The position numbers were made by a program, and so were the translations under genes. From assembly GCF_000003605.2 (NCBI RefSeq), contig NW_003122409.1, forward strand, positions 989,939-1,012,397: a stretch of DNA of 22,459 nt, given 5' to 3'. This document shows positions 1-9,837 of the stretch, one piece after another. A model generated the notes under the pieces. The model worked only from the letters and a program-made list of their open reading frames with translations, did not search any database and was not told the origin of the DNA. This DNA comes from Saccoglossus kowalevskii (taxonomy: Eukaryota; Hemichordata; Enteropneusta; Harrimaniidae). Within the stretch, counting starts at the first letter, position 1, and each line of letters starts with the position of its first letter.

Positions 1-3000
1 ACAACACCAACATTATTGTGTGTAGCATATACTTGGTAATTTCGGCTATTTGCATCAGGGCAGGAACAACATCAGCCAATTACCGTATCCGGTGGACAGC
101 AGTTCGGAGACAAAATATCTCAATTATTTAAGTGTGTTAAATAATGGTGCAAACAACAGATATGTTGTTACTGAAAGCGTGACATCAAAATGAAATTACA
201 GAAACGAAAAGCGGATATTTGAAATGGCTTACTGTAGTGAATCATGTCTTAAAATCGTAGAGCGTATTATTTGCGGGTTGTCGTGACAAGCACTATTTTA
301 AACGTACGTCATCCACTGTGTGTTCACTCCATTCGTAATTAGTGTTATAACTACCAAATGTATATTACAATACCATTTGACACTAGGTACGGTGAATAGA
401 CAACCACTTGGCATTTAGTACGGCGAAATCCCGAAACTATCTGTGGTGTTGTCATGGGTAAAAACATGGGTATCCACGAGTCGACGACGTTGCGTGATGT
501 ATTTTGTATTGAGTTGATACCATTCGATTTCGTATTGCCTTGTATATTTCAGGGTTGTAAAAGTTCTCTGATATCAGCTTTAGGATTTCATGCTTACTTA
601 TTTAGGTTCAAATATATTATTGTACGAAAAGAACCAAAGCATCAGAAATTTCCCAAATACACTGAAACAGTCGACAAGCATTTGTTTTTGATTTTCAACA
701 AAATCCTGATAGCATGTAGATAAACACATCAACATTCACCTCTTATATTGTAAAAACTTCATCAACTCATCAGCAGTGTTCTCTAGGTCAGCAGGCTGTG
801 CCACAAAATGCATGAGCTTGGATGTGCCTCGTGTTGTAGTTTGTCTTCAGCGGGGAATGTTTGGCAGTACAACCAAATCGAGTGAATCTATAATTGACTA
901 GATTAACCATATATCATTTTATAATGGTGAATAAAACACGGGAGTTATATTAATTTACACATATGCTGTCTTTAATGATCTACAATTCCACAAGAATGTG
1001 AAAATTATGCTGGAACATGCCATTTTCAAACCAGTTGATCACTGCTGTATTTACAGTGGCGGATTCAGAGGTGACGCAGGGAACCGTCATTACTCTCGTA
1101 CAAATGTATCCCACAATCCAGCGCGGCAATGTAAACGTGTGACCCCTATACTCGACATTTTGTACCAGCCCATGATTTAGCCCATTATTGTTTGATAGAA
1201 CAAGCATTTACGCTTATAAATACATACTCACGAGTAGATCATGTTTTCACCAAAGATAAGTAAGAAATAACATGTTCTCGGCAAACAGCAGTGATGAAAA
1301 ATTATTTTCATAAACCTATTCCTGCGTCACATCATTTCTCTTGCGTGCCGATCAAAAACAGTAATTACCACTGTCGGTGATACAATAGAACAGATATCAC
1401 TAATACTAGAACCCTTAATATTGAGAAAACATGTTTAGTAAAAAAAATCTATGAAAAAAAAAACTATAATTAAGACCTTTAATACCACCTTAGATATTGT
1501 TGACAAGTTCATTGCAAAAACAGTGGTAACAATGAATTGCTCAATAAAATCAAAATAAATGTGACACTTTATGCTCGTAACAAAACTCGTAATTATCATT
1601 GACCCGTTTTCCACACAGCTATAGTAGAACAAGTTAGCTGCCGTCTGTAATAAAGAAACAACGTGATTGATATTGTCATTAATTGCCATATTTGGACATG
1701 AATTAACGCGCAGCACGATCGTGAAGGTTGCTTTGAGCATATTTCCCGATTATATAAAATACAAAACAAACAGTAGTATTCTTGTGTGGGCGTACACATT
1801 TGTTTTCAGTAATAGGACACCAGCAGTGTATAAGCGACAACAAGTTTTGAAATGTTTCGGTGCAAAACATCTATACCAAACACCACAACATGTTTTTTAA
1901 AGAACTGCTGTTTGATTTCATTGTAAAAGTTTATGTATTTACGAACGCTTTATCATTTTCACAATATCCATGCTATGGACAACATATAGGTTTAAGAGAA
2001 TTTGCTGTTTGATTTCTTGACAAACTAGAGCCAATTTCCCCCTATTGGATTTCACACAGTAGATTTACTAGCAAAACCAATAGCGATATTAACATATCAT
2101 TAACAAAAGTTGTCTAGAATAAACACGACTCGATTCACTCGGTGTTTTATTTGATGTTCTAAACAAGTAAGGGCAGTAGCTAGATCGATCTTCAACGGTA
2201 GTTTGTATTGAACACTTAACATCAACATGCCAAATGTAACGACTAACACAATCAGCTTATCAAATAGAAAATAGAAACAAAGACAGTCCATATTTTCAAT
2301 TCCTACTTTGAATTTATCATTTGGTCTTCTGGGGCTCGTGACTACATTTTCCATAATTACAATAATGGCAGAAAAAAATAGTTTTATCTGAGCTTAGTGC
2401 ATTTAAATCAACGGTCAATAGCTAGCAACTTTTCGTCCTTCCTAAAGTTATTATTTTAGATTTTGAATAATATGAAAATTTAAAAACCGATTTTACTGTA
2501 ATCTATTTTCCCCATTTGGAATGTTCCCACTCAGACTGTCAGAGGACATGTTTTGCATGTTTATGCCGATTCTTGTAATTGAAATGAGACGTCATGATTT
2601 TCCGTGCCCAGTCAATGTGATTGACTGACAACATGTTTTTAGAGTTTACTAAAAATGAATTGTGCCAACAACAGGACTGTTGATTTTAATGTAAATACTT
2701 TTTTTAATGGTAAGATAATACCAAAGTATGTTGAATTATGGACTTTAAAAAAAAACCAATATATTCGTTACAAATAGGTTATGTTATTCGAAACAGGAGT
2801 GATGCAAAACATTTCTACACCGAAATGCATTCTTAGTATGGTACAAAGTTTGATAGACAACATATGTTTCGTTTTTGAAGGAAACACACGTCAACAAACC
2901 ACCGGTACTGCCAAATTGTACGTCCTAGCATATTGATAGCTTCATTATATATTCCTATAAGCATAGTATGAATTAGAGGTTTGTCGGCAATTTACCAGCA

Positions 3001-4065
3001 CAATCATGATTTATTCACCCGATAGACAAGGCTGTGCGCATCGAGGTCCAAATATTATATGTATGTAAACCATTTTTTGTGTTGCAATTAAATTTTGTAG
3101 CTACTGTTTGTTGAAGACCTTAATACTAATTCTGTAATCATAATATGCAATAATTAAGCCCCGTGTCACGATCAGAAAATTGAAATGTGTACCGTTCTTC
3201 TTATCTATGTAACCATATTATTTGGAGCAGTGGACGAAGTGATGGGAAAGAAATAAACGTCTCATGGCTTGTTATTTACGAACAATTGATCCATGCCATA
3301 CATACCGAATCATCATTGTAAATTGATACAATATGTTAGAAAAACGAATAGATGAATCACACACACGTGGGAAGTGGTTGTGAAAAATATCAAACAGCAA
3401 AGAAATAAAAATACTGAAGCAGACTGAGAATCTGCTGCCACTAAGTGGCGCTATATATTGGTGGCTAAAACAGAGAAAACTGAACAGGCAAACATATATA
3501 TGTGCAGCAATTAATCAAAATTATACTAAAACAAATTTAACACCATTATGCTATATAAGTTCAAATCATTGTCTAATATCGACAATTTCTTAACACCGAC
3601 CACTCAGAAACCATGACCACACCCACTTTACAACTTTACTGCTTAACATAACTTCACCTACGCTCAACACGCTCAAGCTATCAGACCAACTCTTTGCAGT
3701 TTGCAGTGGGGGAATTTAGGGTCAGTAAACACCGTGGCTTGTTTCTCATTAATTTAAGGAAGCACCAGTTGCAAGACGGTCGCTGATTGGCTACTCGCCC
3801 TGTCATGCACACTATCGTTTTTTTTTCTCTCTTTGGTCGTTTATAAGACATCGACAACAATATAATGCACTGTGGTCGTAAGCACTGTATGGATGTTCTC
3901 GATGTTCTCGTTCGAGTCGCCGCATCGGGGTGCCCAATGCCGCCTCCAGCTTACCCAGTTTTCTATGTTTTTCCCAAATAGTGCAAGGTAAGCTTGGTTT
4001 CAGCAGAGCGTAATTTAAAAATAAATGTTGTACATTATACAACGAACCAACACTATCACATGACA

Positions 4066-4254
4066 CTATATTACATTATTAGGATTAGGTCCACTGTGAA
4101 TCTCGTCAGCTAAAACAAACGTTCGGACAGGGCAAAACGTTATATATAGTGTTGTTATTTTTCCTTGAATTATTATTAGAAGCAAAAACAATATATTTAA
4201 TAATAAAAAAGTTATTACGAAAGAAAAGTATGAACACAGGCTGTATGGAAACAT
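4066..4254 (-). CDS. Possible small secreted peptide ORF (speculative)
   Basis: A 62-codon frame starts with MFPYSLC, then a very hydrophobic stretch at residues 9-29 (rich in Leu, Ile and Phe) that resembles a signal peptide. A polar tail of about 32 residues follows, ending in PNPNNVI. I recognise no family. The hydrophobic part is encoded by AT-rich DNA, where such stretches arise by chance, and no splice sites or homologue support it. A 16-bp palindrome lies 5 bp upstream of the ATG. Most likely a chance frame; recorded because the signal-peptide-like start is unusually clean. Confidence 0.12.
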   Translation of the reverse strand: MFPYSLCSYFSFVITFLLLNILFLLLIIIQGKITTLYITFCPVRTFVLADEIHSGPNPNNVI

Positions 4255-4258
4255 CCTA

Positions 4259-4274
4259 CGTATCGATCGATACG
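4259..4274. repeat. Perfect 16-bp palindrome
   Basis: CGTATCGATCGATACG is its own reverse complement over all 16 bases, and symmetry breaks at the next base on each side. It contains two overlapping TATCGAT words, similar to the insect DRE core (TATCGATA). Whether it binds a factor in this organism is unknown. Confidence 0.8.
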
Positions 4275-5134
4275 ATCACAGCAGTGAAAGATGAAAGAGC
4301 TCCACAAATGTAGAATACAATTTACGTTTATATACCATTTTTCATTCTCTATATACTAAGGCTTTTCATCATTATTATGTTGTCCACCATCTCGATTCTC
4401 CAGCAAAGGATAATAGGTAAAGTATGACGTCATAGCCACTCTTGATAGCAGGGGACCAGCTGGTATAGAATACAGGAAATAAAAACGGCATTTTACGTTT
4501 TTACAGGAAATAAAATGAAAGTTCCTTTTACAATAAAAAAAAGGTTTTCACACTTTACAGATAAAGCAAATTCCTAATTACATTTTTGTAATATTTTTGA
4601 TAATTTCTGTTTAAGAATCAAAATTGGAAATTGCGTACGAATTACGACATTCAATTTGGAAAATGCTTTATACGCAAAATAATATTTTTGTGCAAATTAG
4701 GGACGAATAAAATAGCTAATCACATTTTACACCTTGCCCATGTCTACAAATTTACATTTTTTATTTATTTAAATTACATTATTAAGAAAATGAAAACAAT
4801 ATTGATTACAGCTTACGAAAATAACCCTTGATATAAAACGCGAAACAAAATGACATGCTTCTCATCAGTGTGAGTTGGCAATACATTCTTATTTGTGAGC
4901 AAAAATACATTGCGCGACAAGTTTATGCTCTCGCATATTTCACCCCATGGCTTTCTACTGTGATTTAAAATCACTTGAACAAATGTATACGTCAAGGTTT
5001 TGGTCTCCATATATTTACAAATATGTCCATGACTGGCTGTATTTATATATTATTGTGGTTCCTAGCATTGTTTATTTAATACTAGTTTTGTGCATATATA
5101 TGTTGTAGTCAATATATTCACAAAGTGTCAAGAA

Positions 5135-5155
5135 TTTATTAATAATTTATTTATT
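5135..5155 (-). terminator. Clustered poly(A) signals, VioB-like gene
   Basis: On the minus strand three AATAAA hexamers occur close together (plus-strand TTTATT at 5135-5140, 5146-5151 and 5150-5155). They lie about 345-360 nt downstream of the stop codon of the VioB-like gene and would give a short 3' UTR. AATAAA is common in AT-rich DNA, so the clustering and position are the support. Confidence 0.45.
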
Positions 5156-5224
5156 ATCTTTAAAATTAAGTATCAACCGACATTATATCATATCATTTGT
5201 TACAAAGCAATGGTTGGTGATCTT

Positions 5225-5395
5225 AAAGCGGGGTAGTGGTCACCTACGCATGCGTCAGATTGCCACAGCGTGTCATTGTTTACATACAAGCGTCTACCCA
5301 TGAGCCTTTGCGTTTTTAGTGTGTGTTGTTATCGTCGGTTGAGACTACCGCGCGTGCGCAGATGACGAACCTCCGCATGCATTGTCCATATATAT
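5225..5395. promoter_or_regulatory. CpG-rich patch with an NRF-1-type site
   Basis: This patch has many more CpGs than its AT-rich surroundings. It contains the palindrome ACGCATGCGT (5246-5255). At 5349-5360 the minus-strand reading TGCGCACGCGCG fits the NRF-1 consensus YGCGCAYGCGCR at every position. NRF-1 sites usually mark promoters of housekeeping genes. Here the patch sits just upstream (plus-strand sense) of the last exon of the VioB-like gene, inside its presumed 3' UTR. I see no gene starting from it in either direction. It could be an unannotated promoter, an antisense promoter or a transposon remnant. Confidence 0.3.
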
Positions 5396-5497
5396 TTTTC
5401 TGTATTTTTCTGCTTCAGATTAGACATTAATATATTGTCACTCATTTCAATGCGTGGTGTCCAACAAAGTCGCTGTCACAATATAACAATTTTTTGG

Positions 5498-8400
5498 CTA
5501 AAATTCCCAGTGTTTGAGCACCATCTCCCGACGACTACATTCTTCAAACGCCGAAGAAACTGAACTTTTCCTCTCCATCAAATCGACATATTCAAAGGTT
5601 GGTGCAGCGTTTCTATTACTACCTTTTTTAATAGGCATCTCCACTAACTGTCTGCCAAGTTGTTCAAGATATGCCATCATAGACATACATTCCACCATGT
5701 TACCTGAATTTACATTGAATGACTCGTGGAGACATCGTAAAAGGTTGGAATACTCTTCATTGAATCTGTCTGACACATATCGTACCTTTGAACTGTCAGG
5801 GTACAGAGTACTTGAGGGATTGTCAATTGTTGGCCAAACCCCGTTTTCATAAAATGAAACCTTCTCGCCAGTGAAATAATAAGGCACACCACATTTGGTA
5901 ATAACGTTCGTTGCCCGGCAATCATTTACTTCACTTCCGCAGGTTGTTAATTTTGAGAACATTGATGCGTAACTAAGGTGACAAATGTTTCCCATATCTT
6001 CTTTCCCAAATTCTTGCAATGTAGGTTCATGAAGAACAATTCTGTATCCCATTACAATTTCCAGAAATTTGTAGTAATGTGAGAGTTCACCTAAAGAGTC
6101 ATAAGGCTGGGTTGGAGAACTTCCTTCACCTTGTTCAGTTATTAATTGAATTGCTCTCCATGCATCACTGAGATTCATCACTGCAAATGGCTTTTCAACA
6201 ACATGACTATACCATTGCTGTTCAGTAACTTGTTTATTAACATTGGCGCAGGAAAACAGATTATCTTGAGTACTGGCAAGATAGTTAAGAGATTGCCATA
6301 TATTCTGATAATAAAATTGTCCAATTGTGTCGTAATGATGGTATGGAATTTCTGTTTCTTCAGTGGACTCGTGTGGGGGAGGTAGAGTTTGTCGAAATGT
6401 TAAAGGTAATGTTTCATCTGGTTCCTCAATTTTAAGAAAGACATCCTCCACGAGACCAAGAGAAAACCGCCCAAGTGACACTGTAAGTCCTGGATGTACA
6501 TTTCCAGGCAGTGTTGTTGGGTAACGGGGGATGACAGAACTTTCATTTAAGGTCGGACTTCCACATATACTACTGAGTATATTGGCCACAAGTGTCATGT
6601 GAAGCATTTCTTCCAAAACAACACTTCTTAAAATATTGGCTACTTCGTTGTTATGTCCTTTGCGAATTGAAAACAATGCACTGAGGTAAGGCGGAATTGT
6701 AGACAGTTCAATTTCTAACGCAGTTTGTAAATAACCATGTAACTCTTCTAAAGTTACGAGTGGGCGTGTGCCAAGTTTAGGGTCATCAAGCCATTCTAAA
6801 ACAGCTGATTGTTTACTGTTAGAAAGATCACGTGTTACGGGCATATATGATGGATCCGTGATTGGTAAACTCATGGTAGCTTTTATCATTTCTTTTTTCC
6901 GCACCACATCTTCATACGATGCCAGGTTCAGAATACTAGTCATAGTTGGAAACATATTAGCATACATTTTGAAAATTGGGTATATGTCTTGGTACCAGGT
7001 TGGACCATCTTCTGATACAGTGTATGAACTATAAAGCAATATAGCAATGGGAAAATCAGTAGAAAGAAGCATTGGTATTTCAACCTCCATATGGTAAAAA
7101 TACAGCTGTCCCTCTATAGGTCGTGGGTTACCTGGATTGTAGCTATGGAAATTAAATGAAGCAATTCCATTATGATCTGTTGTTGCACACAATGTGTGAT
7201 TTACTGCTTCTTCTGGTTGGTTGTACGGATATCTTTTGTTGCCACACCAAGTTCCATTAATCGAGTTGTCTGGCTGCAATCGCAGCTGTAGCCCAATGGC
7301 GGGGTCACCAAAATACATCACAAATGCCTTAACTTCCCATTTATCACCAGGATTCACGCGCCAGACAGAATCGCCCATCACGCCAATGCTAAAACCATGG
7401 TAATGTTCCTTCAATATCACGTCAGTGCAATCCTTTGTCTCTCTGTGCAATTGTCTAATCAACAATGGCCGGTTGTGGAGCATATGTAGCTGTTTCAACG
7501 TCAAAATACCAGTTTCCGGAATTTGAACAATGCCAGCTGTCCGCGTGTACCAATTAGAATCACTGTAAGGAATATAACCCAGCACATCCACTGGTGTGCT
7601 ACAATCAAAACGTGTATTTATTTCAAGAGGGTAGACCACCTGTAGCACTTCGTTTATGAACGGATCCGGATTTCCTTCTAGATTATGTGTAAGGCTATTA
7701 CCGAGATCTATCAGTAGTTTACCACGTTCATACAAAACTCTGAATATTGACTTTCCAAAGTTGACGTTCGTAGAGTGAAGTTCCCTGTGACGGAGCATGT
7801 GTAAAGGTTCAGCAGAGCCCGCCACTCCAATTGACCCAACTAAACGTCCCTGTGAAAAATTACTGAACTGTTTTTGGTACTCAAAATAGTCTAAAATAAT
7901 CTTTATTGATAGGACATTTGGCTGAGGGGTTTGTGAACTGAGGTCCATCATCTGCCTAACAACAACAAGTCCTTTGTTTGTATCATCCCATTCCACATCA
8001 ACCAGCAGTGATTGGAACACAACCCCTGTCGCCTCGTCGTATCTTCGCTCATGTACTTTGTTGAAGTTTGGCTCTCTTATAGATGACTCTAAGTATCTTC
8101 CTGTGAAAGTGTCATGAACAGTCAGATGCATACCATATATCGTCGATGCTATGTGATAAGACGGGTCCAAATCTGCCAATATGGCTTGAGGTCGGTGTTT
8201 ATTGCCTGTGTTCGAAAAAATTAATATAGTGAAACAAGATATTAATTATTTCATAGGTCTTCTGAAGGGTTGATTACTTTATCTTTATTTCTATAGCTGT
8301 ATTTCAAATTAGTAGATGTAGATTATACACCACGAGATTTGTTCAGTCTTGTAAACCCAGTAATAATCTTACGTTTATGCGTGATCGTGGTACACAATAT

Positions 8401-9737
8401 GTGTCTCTACATTTCAATATAAGTATATAGGAGGATATAGAATAAATATTCAGTTACCATTTCAAATTAAAATAATTTTGAAAGATTTGTGTTCAGTTGC
8501 TCATAAACAGAATTTTTTGATACATTTTTACAGTCATTTTATATTATATTTGATATATATATATACCACTATTTCTGGCATTAAATGTCATTTCTTTGGT
8601 AGATTATTTGTACATATCTTACACATACATTATATTTATGTATTTAAAGATTTAATAAAAATCCCATCATGTTAGTTTGTTTAGTCTGAGTTCATATATG
8701 TTGTCAGTTTGTTCAGTTTGAGTGCATATATGTTGTTAGTTTGTTCAGTTTGAGTTCATATATGTTGTTAATTTGTTCAGTTTGAGTTCATATATGTTGT
8801 CAGTTTGTTCAGTTTGAGTTCATATATGTTGTTAGTTTGTTCAGTTTGAGTTCATATATGTTGTCAGTTTGTTCAGTTTGAGTTCATATATGTTGTTGGT
8901 TTGTTCAGTTTGAGTTCACATATGTTGTCAGTTTGTTCAGTTTGAGTTCGTGTATGTTGTTGGTTTGTTCAGTTTGAGTTCATATATGTTGTCAGTTTGT
9001 TCAGTTTGAGTTCATGTATGTTGTCAGTTTGTTCAGTTTGAGTTCATATATGTTGTTAGTTTGTTCAGTTTGAGTTCATATATGTTGACAGTTTGTTCTG
9101 TTCGAGTTCATATATGCTGTTACTTCAGTTTGAGTTCTTTATATTTCGCTAGTTCAGACCCACAATTAATTCAACGGTATAAAACTTACTTATAACGGCT
9201 TTGCCTATTAAGTCATCTTTTTCTGTGACGCATTCGCCATTTTTATAACACACTGAAGTAACTTTACAGTCTTCTAAATAAAACCTGCCACTTCCTTTAG
9301 CATTCCACAATAGCAAGCATTCTTGTTCTCGTAACTTCTGATCAAATGTTTTGATATCATAATTATCACATACATTGTTACCAGTTGGTGCGTCTGCTCT
9401 GTAGTAACCGGCGAAATGTATTCTGGGCCAGTCAAGATAGGAATGGCTTTTTCCTGCAAATAAAATAACGATGTTTAAAGTACATACAAATATAATATAA
9501 TACAATGTGAACCTGTCTGCTGTCATAGCATCAATAAATCTCATTATAGCGTCATTACGTAAAACATGTCATTCACACAGTTCACTATCATAGACTTTTA
9601 GTAGGATTGTTGTGCTTACCTGGGTGATGTTGAGAGGCCTCTGCTATCCATTCTTGTTTATTGAAGTCTGTCAAACACCGATCAAAAAACACTGTCAACA
9701 CAACCGCTATTAAGCCTTTTCTGTGTTTCGTCTTCAT
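5498..9737 (-). CDS. Secreted VioB/RebD-like dimer synthase, 3 exons
   Basis: Family: the bacterial VioB/RebD/StaD enzymes couple two tryptophan-derived imines into chromopyrrolic acid or a related dimer on the violacein, rebeccamycin and staurosporine pathways. Gene model: exon 1 9737-9620, exon 2 9453-9190, exon 3 8205-5498. The donors are gtaagc and gtaagt, the acceptors tttgcag and acacag. Both introns are phase 1, both joins keep the frame (Gly40 and Ser128), and the product is 1029 residues, the usual family size of about 1000. Residues 8-18 form the hydrophobic core of a signal peptide. Residues 46-66 carry the family N-terminal motif (LDWPRIHFAG, then DAPTGNN). The ferritin-like domain spans about 613-846: TIPPY near E627, E660xxH663 and the HYYKF motif at H837 with E843. 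A C-terminal block (GVWPTIDNP, then FNEEY) also matches the family. Five N-glycosylation sequons and 19 cysteines fit secretion. Substrate and product in this animal are unknown. The family call is firm; the exact start codon is less so. Confidence 0.9.
8206..9189 (-). other. Intron 2 of the VioB-like gene
   Basis: This is a 984-bp phase-1 intron. The donor is gtaagt at 9189 and the acceptor is acacag ending at 8206, preceded by a T-rich tract. Splicing joins A to GC to make Ser128. About half of the intron is the 32-bp minisatellite; the rest is AT-rich and includes a short TA run near 8550-8570. No second gene is visible in it. Confidence 0.8.
8671..9137. repeat. 32-bp minisatellite, about 14.5 copies
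   Basis: Tandem units of 32 bp are seen, each containing TTTGTTCAGTTTGAGTTCA and then TATATGTTGT. Each unit looks like three sub-words of about 9-12 bp that begin with CA (CAGTTTGTT, CAGTTTGAGTT, CATATATGTTGT). Units differ mainly at one spot, either GTCAG or GTTAG/GTTGG, and the two types mostly alternate along the array. This suggests growth by 64-bp dimers. The outer units are the most diverged: the left edge has TTTAGTCTG, and the right edge has TTCTGTTCGAG plus a deletion. The array lies wholly inside intron 2. Confidence 0.93.
9454..9619 (-). other. Intron 1 of the VioB-like gene
   Basis: A 166-bp phase-1 intron with donor gtaagc and acceptor tttatttgcag. Splicing joins the signal-peptide exon to the conserved enzyme body (G|GA, Gly40). 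The last 91 nt (from an ATG at 9544) are also open in the exon 2 frame. They encode a second hydrophobic, signal-peptide-like leader (LYYIIFVCTLNIVILFA). An alternative first exon starting inside this intron is therefore possible. Confidence 0.75.
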
Positions 9738-9765
9738 GACGAATGCTACAACCCTGGATGTATCA

Positions 9766-9771
9766 CTTATA
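9766..9771 (-). promoter_or_regulatory. TATA-like box upstream of the VioB-like gene
   Basis: TATAAG on the minus strand lies about 30 bp upstream of the proposed ATG at 9737. If used, it would leave almost no 5' UTR, so transcription may instead start further upstream. In that case an in-frame ATG at 9833 or 9809 could serve, giving a longer N-terminus. An inverted CCAAT box (ATTGG, near 9985) lies further upstream. Weak evidence in AT-rich DNA. Confidence 0.2.
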
Positions 9772-9837
9772 ATAAAAAATAAAATCCGAGATGTGAAAAG
9801 TGAACACATAATTGTATTATTCAAATTAAACATGCAA

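Larger units (their letters stand above)
1..5134. other. Gene-poor AT-rich intergenic region
   Basis: I found no exon, RNA gene or recognisable transposon here. Open frames are short (under about 100 codons), AT-driven and match no family I know. The most gene-like are a minus-strand frame at 2354-2100 (84 residues, one hydrophobic stretch, good Kozak context) and one at 4254-4066 that opens with a signal-peptide-like segment. The second is listed separately. The region lies downstream of the VioB-like gene, beyond its likely poly(A) site. Confidence 0.6.

Noticed and set aside
2100-2354. 84-residue minus-strand frame with good Kozak context and one hydrophobic segment
   Set aside because: No homology recognised, no splice or poly(A) support, and such lengths arise by chance in AT-rich DNA.
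3437-3449. Short inverted repeat GCCACTAAGTGGC
   Set aside because: A 6-bp stem alone, with no flanking repeat or element boundary.
3873-3918. tRNA-like A and B boxes (TGGTCGTAAGC, and GTTCGAGTC about 37 bp later) suggesting a tRNA or tRNA-derived SINE
   Set aside because: The A box matches poorly, no cloverleaf stems can be drawn, and there is no SINE tail. Only the B-box core fits.
4425-4432. Full CRE palindrome TGACGTCA
   Set aside because: A single 8-bp site with no promoter or gene start nearby; expected by chance at this scale.
5514-7403. Plus-strand frames of 60-112 codons opposite the VioB-like exon 3
   Set aside because: Antisense shadows of a long real exon, with no independent coding features.
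8179-8179. Start of a stand-alone 893-residue protein at 8179
   Set aside because: That position is TTG, not ATG. The frame continues upstream to a good acceptor at 8206, and the conserved N-terminal motif lies in exon 2, so this is an internal exon.
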